A stretch of DNA of 33,851 bases from Candidatus Marsarchaeota G2 archaeon ECH_B_1 (GCA_003019535.1 NEXG01000016.1:15719-49569); one strand, 5' to 3'. Counted from the first letter of the stretch, positions 24,400-32,880 are shown. Numbers and translations are program-made. Notes: generated by a model not told the origin, from the letters alone.

Positions 24400-25376
24400 C
24401 TCAGATATCTTCCAGCCATAAGAAGGCTGAAGGTGATGGCTACCAGGGTCGTAAAGAGTAGGGTGACAAGCTTCATAAGCTTCAATGAAGCCTCGACCTC
24501 CCTGATGCCAGGGTAGCCGTAGCCCTCACCTATCACATACTCCGAGCGCTTCTCCAAGCGAACGTTGAGCGCACCAGCAAACGCGGCCATAGGGCACCCA
24601 GCGTTGCGGCTACGCGTCCTAGAGTGGTCACGCCTAAACGTGACCCACGAGCCCCTCGCATTAAGCCCTAGGATGTAGGCGGCTATAACCGTGAGGATGC
24701 CAACGAGGCGTGCGGTGAGATAATTAGCGGCGGTGTCCGCCTTAGCCGAGAACCACCCGATCTCCAAGTACTCTGGTGACGTGTATCCAACCATGCTGTC
24801 AAGTGTGTTCACAGCCCTATAGCCCAAGGCGCCCAGAACACCTAGCACTGAGAAGAATAGCAGGGGTGAACACGTCCCATCTACGAGGCCCTCCGCGACG
24901 CTCTCCACAACCGCGGAGCAGATCAACCCAGTATCCAAGTCAGCCGTAGGCCTTCTCACGATGAGTTGGAGGTGACGCCTAGCATCATCTATTTCTCCAC
25001 TTCTAAGCGACTCGACAATAGGCTTAACATGGCGATCCATTGAAAAGAGGGTAAAAGAGGATTTCAATAAGAACACCGACACAAGGAACCAGACGAGTAC
25101 GAACCCTAGTGAATAGAGCACTCGTAGCAAAAACGCTGAGAGAGCCACTGGGACCACTACGCAAAGGACCCAGAGGAGCACACCAGCGGCCCTCAGCCTA
25201 TCCGTGAATCTGAGTTTACGATCCAAGAAGCTGGCCATGCGCCCGATGAGCACCACGGGGTGGATTCTAAGAGGGGGCTCGCCAAGCAAGTCGGCGGCGA
25301 AGGATGCCGAGACAATGAGGAGCACAATCACCCAGGACTCAAGCACGGGGGCCACACTCCTAATCCCAGGAGCCAC
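24387..25376 (-). CDS. cbiB: adenosylcobinamide-phosphate synthase CbiB
   Basis: CbiB attaches the aminopropanol (phosphate) arm to adenosylcobyric acid in the membrane, the step that follows CbiZ cleavage in archaeal cobinamide salvage. The 329-residue product has ADLLGEPPLRIHPVVLIGR at 29-47, the family's N-terminal signature, several transmembrane segments, and the conserved VNTLDSMVGY, TARL and GCPMAAFAGALNVRLEK regions (about 186-278). GTG 25376 is the start of the open frame and precedes the first transmembrane helix. It lies 26 bases after the cobA stop and overlaps cbiS by 13 bases. Confidence 0.92.
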   Translation of the reverse strand: MAPGIRSVAPVLESWVIVLLIVSASFAADLLGEPPLRIHPVVLIGRMASFLDRKLRFTDRLRAAGVLLWVLCVVVPVALSAFLLRVLYSLGFVLVWFLVSVFLLKSSFTLFSMDRHVKPIVESLRSGEIDDARRHLQLIVRRPTADLDTGLICSAVVESVAEGLVDGTCSPLLFFSVLGVLGALGYRAVNTLDSMVGYTSPEYLEIGWFSAKADTAANYLTARLVGILTVIAAYILGLNARGSWVTFRRDHSRTRSRNAGCPMAAFAGALNVRLEKRSEYVIGEGYGYPGIREVEASLKLMKLVTLLFTTLVAITFSLLMAGRYLRWWL

Positions 25377-25402
25377 GCAACTGATGTGAGCCGTTATCCT
25401 CC

Positions 25403-25939
25403 TTAGTAGTCTATACCAGCCCTAGCCCACTCACCATGCTCGAAGGGGTGTTTCACCATCTTCATCTCAGTGACTAGGTCGGCTGCCTCTATCACCCTCT
25501 CATCAGCGCCTCTACCAGTCAACACCAAGTGCAGCCTCCTAGGCTTATTCGTGATAAGCCAGAGAACCTCCTCCACCGGGATAAGTCCGAAGCGTGTAGC
25601 GTTATTCAATTCGTCAAGCACAACCAAGTCGAATTCATCCGAGAGCACAGCCCTCTTAGCCTCCTCCCAAGCCTTCCTCGCAGCCTCAACATGCTCCTCG
25701 AAGCTCTTCTTGGGGTGCCACGTCACAAATCCCACACCCAACTTCCTGAGAACCAGATTCCCCCCAAACTTCGCAAACCCCCTCTCCTCCCCCGTCCTCC
25801 ACGTGCCCTTAACAAACTGTAGCACGGCAACCCTCCAACCATAACCCAAGGCGCGCACAACCAACCCGAAGGCCGCAGTGCTCTTCCCCTTACCGTCACC
25901 CGTGTAGACAATCACGAGTCCCCGCTGATTCCCAGACAT
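25403..25939 (-). CDS. cobA: corrinoid adenosyltransferase, CobA/BtuR type
   Basis: This enzyme puts the adenosyl group on reduced cob(I)inamide or cobalamin using ATP. The product (178 residues from ATG 25939) has an unusual P-loop, VYTGDGKGKSTAAFG, then LQFVKGTWRTGEE, a Walker B-like DLVVLDELNNA, and VLTGRGAD near the end, all diagnostic of CobA/BtuR. The ATG (MSGNQRG) is preferred to upstream codons because a TATA box lies about 27 bases upstream (leaderless). It is the promoter-proximal gene of cobA-cbiB-cbiS-cobS. The operon thus takes incomplete corrinoids to the last step, except for the GTP:AdoCbi-P guanylyltransferase CobY and alpha-ribazole-phosphate synthesis (CobT), which are not in the window. 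Confidence 0.93.
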   Translation of the reverse strand: MSGNQRGLVIVYTGDGKGKSTAAFGLVVRALGYGWRVAVLQFVKGTWRTGEERGFAKFGGNLVLRKLGVGFVTWHPKKSFEEHVEAARKAWEEAKRAVLSDEFDLVVLDELNNATRFGLIPVEEVLWLITNKPRRLHLVLTGRGADERVIEAADLVTEMKMVKHPFEHGEWARAGIDY

Positions 25940-25960
25940 GTACACCAATCACCAACAAGG

Positions 25961-25970
25961 CTTAATAAGG
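25961..25970 (-). promoter_or_regulatory. TATA box of the cobamide salvage operon
   Basis: Minus strand CCTTATTAAG, centred about 27 bases before ATG 25939. No cobalamin riboswitch-like structure was noticed, and the spacing leaves no room for one in a leader. Confidence 0.45.
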
Positions 25971-26217
25971 ATTTGGCTGAACAATCCAGCCATAAACGAC
26001 AAAGTGGAGTAAGAAACACCACAAGGGTCTAATGTAGAGCATATAAATCTGGTGAATCGAGCAAACCCGTCGGTTGTCCACAACACTATTAGAGTGGGCC
26101 TCAACTTTGCCGAGTCTTCCTGAAACACCGAAATTCCGGAGCTGAGCGAAGCCGATCACTGACCTGTCATCCTAGCCATCACGGTTCAGAGAAATCTTCA
26201 CGGGTCGCCGAACTCTA

Positions 26218-26964
26218 TTAATCATAATGTAGCTGTGTTGAGACCACATCAAGTAGTTCAATGTATTTTTTCTGGAGGTACTCCTCCGCCTTCCTACCCC
26301 CGTAGACCACTACTCCCTCATCTATTATGGTCTTGAGAATGCTTTGGTCAGCTGAATCCAAGTCCACCAAGTCCACTAGGTCGTCGGGTAAACCCAGAGT
26401 GTCAGCCACCTCCTCTAGGAGCCTGCCAAGTTTGAGCACGTGCGCTCCCTGCTCGAAGACCACGGCGAGGTCAAGGTCCCGCCCGCTACCCTTTCTCGCA
26501 ACCGAGCCGAAGACGTACGCATACCTTACACCAAACCTTTTCAGAATCTTTCTCACCTTTTTAAGGTCAGAGAGGGATGGGTCACCCCTAACGTGTACAC
26601 TTATCTTGTCGAGGATGGAGGGTATTTTCTGCCTTATCTCTAAAAATGCGCTACGCTCCCTCTCAGGTTCAATCTGAGTGTAACCGTGTACAAGGAGGTT
26701 TCTAAAACCCGCGAGACCCACCAAGAATTCTTTCTCTTCTTCTGTGAGACCCGCTTCACCCGCTAACCAAGTAGCCAGCTTCTTATAGCTCTCGGGTTTT
26801 CTACCAGTACTCTGTGTTGCCATCATGGCTGATAGGTCGAATAAAGCCTGTGAAACCAGTTGGCTGAGTCTTTCAAGCGCATAGCTGTCAGCGTCACCAC
26901 TCAACTTAGCGCAGAACTCATCGAAATATCTTTTTACTAACGCCAGCTGGTTTCTTAGCCTCAC
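26218..26964 (-). CDS. single-chain HEPN-nucleotidyltransferase (fused HepT/MntA-like) protein
   Basis: This 248-residue protein joins two domains normally found as separate toxin-antitoxin genes. Residues about 1-125 are a HepT-like HEPN domain with RNLLVHGY (88-95), matching the RX4HXY motif of HEPN RNases, in which Arg and His are catalytic and Tyr95 is the residue modified in HepT. Residues about 130-248 are an MNT minimal nucleotidyltransferase: FGSVARKGSGRDLDLAV, with Gly153-Ser154 and Asp163/Asp165, and a third acidic strand DLVDLVDLD near 195-203. In known HepT/MntA pairs, MntA inactivates HepT by AMPylating that Tyr. Here both are one polypeptide, implying built-in self-control or a different role. 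GTG 26964 fits a TATA box about 25 bases upstream. Stand-alone gene; no mobile-element genes adjoin. Confidence 0.85.
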   Translation of the reverse strand: MRLRNQLALVKRYFDEFCAKLSGDADSYALERLSQLVSQALFDLSAMMATQSTGRKPESYKKLATWLAGEAGLTEEEKEFLVGLAGFRNLLVHGYTQIEPERERSAFLEIRQKIPSILDKISVHVRGDPSLSDLKKVRKILKRFGVRYAYVFGSVARKGSGRDLDLAVVFEQGAHVLKLGRLLEEVADTLGLPDDLVDLVDLDSADQSILKTIIDEGVVVYGGRKAEEYLQKKYIELLDVVSTQLHYD

Positions 26965-26984
26965 AACCGATACTCCAAGGCGTG

Positions 26985-26994
26985 CAATAAATAG
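26985..26994 (-). promoter_or_regulatory. TATA box for the HEPN-MNT gene
   Basis: Minus strand CTATTTATTG, centred about 26 bases upstream of GTG 26964, consistent with a leaderless transcript. Confidence 0.4.
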
Positions 26995-27140
26995 CTTGCG
27001 GTGGAAGAGTGCTTATCTGACCAAGATGTATGGTGTTGCTCCTTAAATATGACGCTTCGGTGGGGATGTTCTCCCTGCGAATCCATCTACGTGCACTGGC
27101 GGTGTGGTGTCTATGGTGGTGTGTAGGATGATCAATACCA

Positions 27141-27150
27141 ATATATTTTC
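27141..27150 (+). promoter_or_regulatory. TATA box for the acyl-CoA dehydrogenase
   Basis: ATATATTTTC lies 20-29 bases before ATG 27170. It falls inside the 22-codon upstream extension of the frame, so it argues for the internal ATG as the true start. Confidence 0.45.
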
Positions 27151-27169
27151 TGATGTGTACTCCCCTTGT

Positions 27170-28279
27170 ATGTCCGTGTCTGAGGAGGCTTTGATTCTTA
27201 AGAGTTTAGGTGAGCTTTCGAAGAGGTTCTCAGAGAGGGCTGGTAGGGTTGATCGCGAAGGGTTATTCCCAGAGGATAATTTAAGGGAGCTCTCTGATAA
27301 CGGCTATCTTGGAGCGTTTATACCGAGACCCTATGGGTTCGGGCTTGGGGCGTCACTCTACGTTGAGGTGGTGAAGGAGCTGGCTAAAGCGTGCGCCTCA
27401 ACCGCCTGGCTATACGTTGTCCACTGCGCTGCCGCTCAAAGCCTATATGCGTGTGGTAGCGACGAGCAGCGGGAACGCTACCTCCGTAGAGCCGCTTCAG
27501 GGAAGCTGATGGGGCTTGCGGCCACTGAGGTCGCCACCGGCTCCGGTATCTCGGGTATGGAGACCAGGGCTGAACTAAGAGGTGATGTCTATGTGTTGAA
27601 TGGGGCCAAATCATTCATAACCGCAGCGCACGGCGCCCACATATTCCTAGTGGTTGCGAGGATGGCAAACTCGGACGCCCCATTCCCCAAGAACCTCTCA
27701 GCATTCATAGTGGAGAGGGGTGCTAAGGGGTTCAGCGCGGGTCAGAGGTTCGAGCCTATGGGTATGCGGGGCATTGGTTGGGGGGAACTCGTCCTCAGAG
27801 AATGCGAGGTGCCCCGGGAGAACGTGATTAGCGATGGGGTGCGCACGATAAACTCTGGTGGTCATATGGGTATGCTTGGGGCATCCGCGATAAGCTTCGG
27901 GCTCGCGGAGGCCGCGCTTGAAGTGTGCAGGAGGCATGTCAAGGAGCGTGTGGTGGGAGGCCAGGCGCTCGGGCATAGGGAGGGGGTGAAGGCGATGCTT
28001 TCAGAGATGGGTAGCAGCGTTGAAGCTATGAGGCAGGTTCTAAGATTCGGTGTAGACGCCTTCACAAGGGACAGTTACCCAGACCTACTCAAGGTTAAGG
28101 GCTTCATAACCGAGACATCGCTGAGGGTGTTAGACTTGGCGCTACGCGTTACGGGGGCACACGGCTACAGTAGGTTACTGCCATTGGAACGCTACTATAG
28201 AGACGCCCGTGCCCCCCTACTACACTTCCAAACCTTGGAGACCGGGAGAAACGTGCTTGGCTCAATCTTGCAAACATGA
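27170..28279 (+). CDS. acyl-CoA dehydrogenase family flavoprotein
   Basis: FAD-dependent enzyme of the acyl-CoA dehydrogenase fold, 369 residues from ATG 27170: N-terminal helical domain (LRELSDNGYLGAFIPRPYGF), middle beta domain with LAATEVATGSGISGMETRAE (FAD/substrate contact) and NGAKSFITAAHGA, then a C-terminal helical bundle with HREGVKAMLSEMGS and ARAPLLHFQTLETGRNVLG. The start is set by the TATA box spacing; 22 earlier in-frame codons overlap it. The catalytic base of the family cannot be assigned safely by eye. Substrate chain length is unknown, and no enoyl-CoA hydratase, thiolase or ETF gene is nearby, so linkage to a beta-oxidation pathway is not shown. It converges with the DNA repair gene downstream. 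Confidence 0.88.
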   Translation: MSVSEEALILKSLGELSKRFSERAGRVDREGLFPEDNLRELSDNGYLGAFIPRPYGFGLGASLYVEVVKELAKACASTAWLYVVHCAAAQSLYACGSDEQRERYLRRAASGKLMGLAATEVATGSGISGMETRAELRGDVYVLNGAKSFITAAHGAHIFLVVARMANSDAPFPKNLSAFIVERGAKGFSAGQRFEPMGMRGIGWGELVLRECEVPRENVISDGVRTINSGGHMGMLGASAISFGLAEAALEVCRRHVKERVVGGQALGHREGVKAMLSEMGSSVEAMRQVLRFGVDAFTRDSYPDLLKVKGFITETSLRVLDLALRVTGAHGYSRLLPLERYYRDARAPLLHFQTLETGRNVLGSILQT

Positions 28280-28307
28280 AGCCAACCCGGGGGCGAAACC
28301 CCGCCAT

Positions 28308-28790
28308 CTATACTTTCTTTAGCAAGGCCTTCACGGCGTCAGCCTCAAGGCGTAGCAGGTAGACCTTCGCATCTAACCCAGCCGAGTAGCCTCCAAGCCC
28401 CCTCGAATCAACCACCCTATGACAGGGCACGATGATCTCCAAGGGGTTCTTCCCACACGCCGAGCCCACAGCCCTATAACACTTCACACCAAGGGAGTTG
28501 GCTACCTGCTTATAGCTCCACGTCTGGGCATAGGGGATCTTAGTCAAGGTGGACCAAACAGCCCTCTGGAAGGGTGTTCCAACATCAAAGCGCACAGGGA
28601 CGCTGAACTCACGCCTACCACCCCCAAAATATTCGCTAAGCTCACATGCGCATTTACGAGCCAAATCATTCGGCTCGGAGTCACCCTCCCCCCACACCTT
28701 TTTCACTGAGAGAACAGCGAAGTCATCGCACACAATCTGATAATACCCGATGGGTGAAGAGTAATACTCTGTATAGGTTTTGCCAACCAT
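28308..28790 (-). CDS. ogt: O6-alkylguanine-DNA alkyltransferase
   Basis: This is a suicide DNA repair protein that accepts O6-methyl or other alkyl groups on its active Cys. The C-terminal domain is intact: GTPFQRAVWSTLTKIPYAQT, the helix-turn-helix with SYKQVANSLG, the Arg finger region RAVGSACGKNP, and IVPCHRVV with the nucleophilic Cys. The N-terminal domain is short, as in many archaea. ATG 28790 (MVGKTYTEYYSSPIGYY) is chosen because CTTTTTACC about 22-30 bases upstream can serve as the TATA box; ATG 28811 in the same frame would place the start within that element. Total 160 residues, normal for the family. Confidence 0.9.
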   Translation of the reverse strand: MVGKTYTEYYSSPIGYYQIVCDDFAVLSVKKVWGEGDSEPNDLARKCACELSEYFGGGRREFSVPVRFDVGTPFQRAVWSTLTKIPYAQTWSYKQVANSLGVKCYRAVGSACGKNPLEIIVPCHRVVDSRGLGGYSAGLDAKVYLLRLEADAVKALLKKV

Positions 28791-29026
28791 ACAATAGTTT
28801 GGGTAGTACATGGTAAAAAGGGTTGCCGGCAAAAGTGAAGACATCAGAAGATCTGGCTTCCTTCGCCTCAAAGGGTGCAGCTTTCGATACTATTATAAAC
28901 CAAACCGGGTTACCCTAAAAGGCCTTGACGGATTGCACAGCACACCTTTCGGCCGGGGGACACTGGCTGTAAGCGTGTCCACCCCAACGTTTACCAACCT
29001 AGGTCTGGGTGCCCACTCTTAACAAC

Positions 29027-29365
29027 CTAGTGCTTCGCCGTGACGGCTGAGCCCGCATATCCCCCTAGAGCTCCTAGGGCGAAAGAGTAGATGAGCGTGA
29101 GTAGAAGCGGTAAGGCTAGGCCGCCCGGCACGCCTACGATGCGTGAGAGAAGCGCCGCCTGAGAGATTCCCCCACCACCAGAGTCTATAGCTATAATTAA
29201 TCCAACACCCACTAACGAGCTAACACCGAGATGGGTGGCTCTAACCTCCCCACTGCCGAGTGCGCCAAGCGCCAAGGCTGGCGCGGCGAGGAGATACCAG
29301 TAACCAAAGTAGGCTGCCACAGCTGAAAGCAGAAGCTGGATTAGTGCGCCCCACCAACTCTTCAA
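29027..29365 (-). CDS. small four-helix membrane protein coupled to the penicillin acylase gene
   Basis: This 112-residue protein has about four hydrophobic segments, rich in Gly, Ala and Leu (residues about 5-22, 24-38, 46-60 and 80-107), with short loops. I do not recognise a named family. Its ATG lies within the last codons of the penicillin acylase gene (4-base overlap), so it is translationally coupled to that gene. A membrane anchor or export partner for the acylase is possible, but this is inference from position only. Confidence 0.65.
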   Translation of the reverse strand: MKSWWGALIQLLLSAVAAYFGYWYLLAAPALALGALGSGEVRATHLGVSSLVGVGLIIAIDSGGGGISQAALLSRIVGVPGGLALPLLLTLIYSFALGALGGYAGSAVTAKH

Positions 29366-31902
29366 GGCTGAACACCACCTACGTACAGGTAGAAGAATTC
29401 CTCCGGCGCATTCGGCGGTATGAGCCTATAGTATTCTCCAATGTTCCAAGCTTGGAAGGTGTTGGAGTAGTAGGGGCTAACCGGGCTCTCACTCGCGCCA
29501 CCCGGATAGATGCCTAACGCATCCACTGGGTGAGACATGTCCACAACCATCCTCCAAGAAGGGCCGAAGCTTGATGTCAAACCGTACGCCGCGTTCACAG
29601 TGTTACCGTCCCCTGATGCTGGTAGTGGCTGGGTGTCCATGGCGGAGACTCCGAAGAAGCTTGTGAGGATCCTCGTGTGCACATCCCCCCACTTCCAATT
29701 ATTCGAGTAGGCCCCAAGCTTTTCTGTCAGGTTCGTGATGGCTTCGACGTATGCGGCAACCATATCCGTTGAGGCGTTCGCGTGTGCGTGGGTGATGGGA
29801 TTAGAGAACCACTGTAAATCCGTATAGTTGAGAGTCCAGTTCTCCAGGTCTTCGATGAGGGGGCCGTGGTAGTAGTCGTCTGGACCTAGGAAGAAGGACA
29901 CGGAGCCCAAGCCCTCCGCGGGGGTTATATTATAGTAGTGTAGCCACGGGGAGAACACGTAGTTCACATAGTCTTGGAGCCAGAAATAGTATATGGTGGA
30001 GGCGGTTGAGTTTGCGTCCATATCCCCATTCCACGCCAAGAGAGCCTGGTATTCGGGAGTGTCTGCGTACCCTGATTGCGCTAGGGCGGCTAGGAGTGGC
30101 TTGAGGAAGACATTGGTTGAATAGTCATGAACGCTGAGTTGCAACCCAATCATATAGCTCAGATTGACCGTGGATGTGGATGTTAGTGTATAGTATATTT
30201 GGTCAGCTCTGAACCCTGACTCGTAGTCCCAGCCAATATAGTAGGGGTATCCTGACGAGACTGTTATCTGGTTCGCGGAGAACACGAAGCCGGTGGGTGG
30301 GTCGTAGAGTGATGGCTGCTGTGATGTTGGGATAAAGCCCTCCCAGTTGTATTCACCTGTTCCCGGGAGGATCCCCCTCGGGTCTCCCCCACTTATGATG
30401 GGGTAGTCACCATAGCTGAAGATGCCTATGTTACCCTTCGAGTCGGCTACAGCCCAGTTCTGCGTCGCGACTTTAAAGTAGTCGGCTAGGAGAGACTGGA
30501 ATTCCCTCACCGAGGTCGCCCTGTCAGCCTTCAGGAAGAAGGTTATCTCATAGCTCGGGCTGAGCCCAACCCAGTCCATCGCTATAGTCACGGGCTTCTC
30601 CTGGATGACCACACCGTTCGCGGCCCTCAGCACACTGAGATGGTATGGCTCAGAGCCCTTCACATCTATTGTTTCATTGATGACCGAGAAGTTGTGCCAA
30701 GCACCATCCAAATAGTACTCCCCCGGATGAGTGGGGCTAGTCATCTCAGCGTAGAAATATGTCTGCTGGATCTGTCCATTGGTGGCACCCCACGCCAGAT
30801 AGGGGTTGTGGCCTAACACCACCCCGGGGAAACCCGGGAACACCACGCCCACAACGTTCTGCCCAGGCGAAACAAGCTGGAAACCCATCCAGATGGGTGG
30901 CACCGTGGTTGAGAGGTGGGGGTCGTTGGCCAACATCGCGGAGCCAGCTGTAAGGGGGGCGTTAACAGCCCAATCGTTGCTCCCAAAATCCTTTAGGCTC
31001 GCCACAAGCTCTGAGACATCCATGTACGCGGCACCCCGCCCCACACTCAAGTTGCTGGGCACACCGTACTCGGCTGGGTCGGGTGGCGAAGCGTTAAGCG
31101 GGTAGATGTAGGTGGGTGTGTAGAGCGTCAGGTTGCCGATGTCCCCCGACTCGTTATAGATCTGGGGGTTGAGGCTCTGGGGGACTATGGGGTGCTGCAC
31201 ACCCTCTGGGTAGGCTGGGTAGAACGCACGCACAACGCTTTGAGGCATCTTTTCGAGGGCGAACGTGAAGTAGAGGGGGTCGAATTGTGCAGCGGTGTTC
31301 TCCCATAAAAACAGTTGCTGCAGAGCTAACACGTCAGCCACACTCCAGTTAGTGGGTTTGAATCCAAGGAGCTTGAATATAAGGGGCATACGCGCCTCAC
31401 TCGCCGTGGCGATATACGTGTTTATTCCACGCACAAACTCGCTCAGCGCAGTGTACGTATAGCTTGAGGGTGAGAGGTTAGCGGCCTCCTGCTCGGCGAG
31501 CTCATAGTTTCCAAGCTCCCTCATAAATATATCAGAGGAGAGAGCCTCCCTCCCAACCACGCTTGAGAGGTTACCCGTGGCTGTGAGGAGGAGGAACTCC
31601 ATTTGGGCGAGTCTATACTCAGCTTCAATGTATCCCTGCTCAAAGTAAACCGCCCAAGTCTCGTTCGATGCGATACCAACGAACCCATCCGCTTCCCTGA
31701 ACACTGTCACCGACGCGTGATTCACACCCTGCGTGATGGTTAAACTCTGAGTACCGTTAACATAAGGCTCCTCAGCAACCCACACACCAGAGGCTGGGTT
31801 GAGAAGGCCGAAGAGTGGCGGCAGGGGTCCAAGCGACACCGATCCAGAGACAACGACGACGACAAGCAAAGCAAGGGAGACTCCCAGTCTCACTGGATGC
31901 AT
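29362..31902 (-). CDS. penicillin acylase family Ntn-hydrolase, secreted
   Basis: The 846-residue preproprotein is of the penicillin G acylase / cephalosporin acylase type (S45 family). A signal peptide or anchor covers residues about 5-25 (VSLALLVVVVVSG). The alpha chain follows (residues about 40-290). The new N-terminus after autocleavage would be Ser308 in GSNDWAV, and AMLANDPHLS follows in the beta chain, all conserved in active enzymes. Further conserved elements are GVVFPGFPGVVLGHN and WGATNG. These enzymes hydrolyse amide bonds of N-acyl amino acids or acyl-homoserine lactones; in archaea the physiological substrate is generally unknown. ATG 31902 is backed by a TATA box about 27 bases upstream. 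The stop overlaps the following small membrane-protein gene. Confidence 0.9.
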   Translation of the reverse strand: MHPVRLGVSLALLVVVVVSGSVSLGPLPPLFGLLNPASGVWVAEEPYVNGTQSLTITQGVNHASVTVFREADGFVGIASNETWAVYFEQGYIEAEYRLAQMEFLLLTATGNLSSVVGREALSSDIFMRELGNYELAEQEAANLSPSSYTYTALSEFVRGINTYIATASEARMPLIFKLLGFKPTNWSVADVLALQQLFLWENTAAQFDPLYFTFALEKMPQSVVRAFYPAYPEGVQHPIVPQSLNPQIYNESGDIGNLTLYTPTYIYPLNASPPDPAEYGVPSNLSVGRGAAYMDVSELVASLKDFGSNDWAVNAPLTAGSAMLANDPHLSTTVPPIWMGFQLVSPGQNVVGVVFPGFPGVVLGHNPYLAWGATNGQIQQTYFYAEMTSPTHPGEYYLDGAWHNFSVINETIDVKGSEPYHLSVLRAANGVVIQEKPVTIAMDWVGLSPSYEITFFLKADRATSVREFQSLLADYFKVATQNWAVADSKGNIGIFSYGDYPIISGGDPRGILPGTGEYNWEGFIPTSQQPSLYDPPTGFVFSANQITVSSGYPYYIGWDYESGFRADQIYYTLTSTSTVNLSYMIGLQLSVHDYSTNVFLKPLLAALAQSGYADTPEYQALLAWNGDMDANSTASTIYYFWLQDYVNYVFSPWLHYYNITPAEGLGSVSFFLGPDDYYHGPLIEDLENWTLNYTDLQWFSNPITHAHANASTDMVAAYVEAITNLTEKLGAYSNNWKWGDVHTRILTSFFGVSAMDTQPLPASGDGNTVNAAYGLTSSFGPSWRMVVDMSHPVDALGIYPGGASESPVSPYYSNTFQAWNIGEYYRLIPPNAPEEFFYLYVGGVQP

Positions 31903-31922
31903 GAATCCTCTACGGGTGGGTT

Positions 31923-31935
31923 CTATTAAAATTTT
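31923..31935 (-). promoter_or_regulatory. TATA box for the penicillin acylase operon
   Basis: Minus strand AAAAATTTTAATA, centred about 27 bases upstream of ATG 31902. This predicts leaderless transcription of the acylase and its small membrane partner. Confidence 0.45.
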
Positions 31936-32145
31936 TGTGATGCAAAAAGCACTTATACGCTTAGCGGTAAGCCAATGCAGAAGACCAGTTCTATGAGTAT
32001 ATGTAGTATAAGGATTTCTGCGACCTCTCGGAAAATATTCCCGTGATTGAGAAACAGCGGGCCTAGCCCCCTAGTTAGACCCGAAACCCTTGATTATGGT
32101 TCGATCATTCTCGAGGGAAATTTCGGATGCAGGCGTTGAGGAGGG

Positions 32146-32343
32146 TTATACCAAGAAAGCCGTGATTGCGAGTATCGCGAAGATTGTTAGATGACCGTAT
32201 AGCCCCAATCTTAGGATTCTGATTCCATGCCCGTCGAGCTCGTCTCTTCTGTAACTCGACAGGGCGCTGAGGTATATTATGCCGTATATCCCGGGGAACA
32301 CGGCTGCGAAGAGTGCTACGGCGACGAGTGCGTACACATTCAT
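32146..32343 (-). CDS. small two-helix membrane protein
   Basis: A 65-residue protein with two hydrophobic segments, about 4-27 (VAVALFAAVFPGIYGIIYLS) and 47-64, and a charged linker (YRRDELDGHGIRILRL). I recognise no named family. Its ATG lies 12 bases after the stop of the broken membrane-protein gene on the same strand, so they were or are co-transcribed and may form a membrane complex. The reading frame looks intact, whereas its partner is broken. Short length makes the call less sure. Confidence 0.55.
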   Translation of the reverse strand: MNVYALVAVALFAAVFPGIYGIIYLSALSSYRRDELDGHGIRILRLGLYGHLTIFAILAITAFLV

Positions 32344-32355
32344 GTGTTGAGCCGC

Positions 32356-32880
32356 CTATGGTGGGTAGACGGCTAGGTGGGCCATAATAAGTATGATTGC
32401 AATCTGCATTACACCCTGAACACCCGCAATCCTAACGTTTATACCGTTGAGCCTCGCGATCTTGGCTCGATCGGTAGGCTTCGCGAGCTCAATGAATATC
32501 CGCAAACTATTAGGCATAAATATCCCGAAGCCCTGCGAGGTGGGTATTATAACCACTATTCAAGAAGCGATTATTCAAGGTGACGTCAAGACGAATGTTC
32601 CAAGCGACTCAGCCAGATATATGCCAGCCGTGATAGCGGCTGAGGCGAGTGATGGTATGATGAAGAAGGTTGTGTGTGAGGCCTTTGCTATCTCAACCCT
32701 ACCAGGCAAATCAAGCGAAGCGAGTATCCTACCAAGAATGACACTCATGAATAGATCGAAGCCAGTCCAAGTGCAACCGCTTATCACGTGCACATACTAT
32801 ACAAGAAGGAGGCTTCTAAGCTCGAGAGCCACGACAAGCGCAGCGGGTGGAATCACACCGACACCAAAACTCCACAACAT
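32356..32880 (-). pseudogene. five-helix membrane protein gene with three in-frame stops
   Basis: Reading one frame from ATG 32880 to TAG 32356 gives a coherent hydrophobic protein of about 174 codons interrupted by TAG at 32797-32799, TGA at 32575-32577 and TGA at 32560-32562, with no frameshift. The segments read MLWSFGVGVIPPAALVV (helix 1), YVHVISGCTWTGFDLFM (2), THTT-like FFIIPSLASAAITAGIYLA (3), IVVIIPTSQGFGIF (4), and GVQGVMQIAIILIMAHLA (5). The order resembles small archaeal membrane proteins whose helix 2 has a H-x-I-S/G-x-x-x-W motif. All three stops can be explained by one G to A change in Trp TGG codons, and Trp fits the sites. Most simply this is a pseudogene. The downstream small gene at 32146-32343 remains open. 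Confidence 0.65.

Noticed and set aside
25970-26217. Cobalamin riboswitch upstream of the cobamide operon
   Set aside because: No B12-box-like sequence or suitable folding was seen, and the TATA box leaves no leader for it.
32041-32130. tRNA-like GGTTCGA sequence near 32098
   Set aside because: The flanking bases cannot form the T-stem, and no acceptor or anticodon stem can be placed around it.
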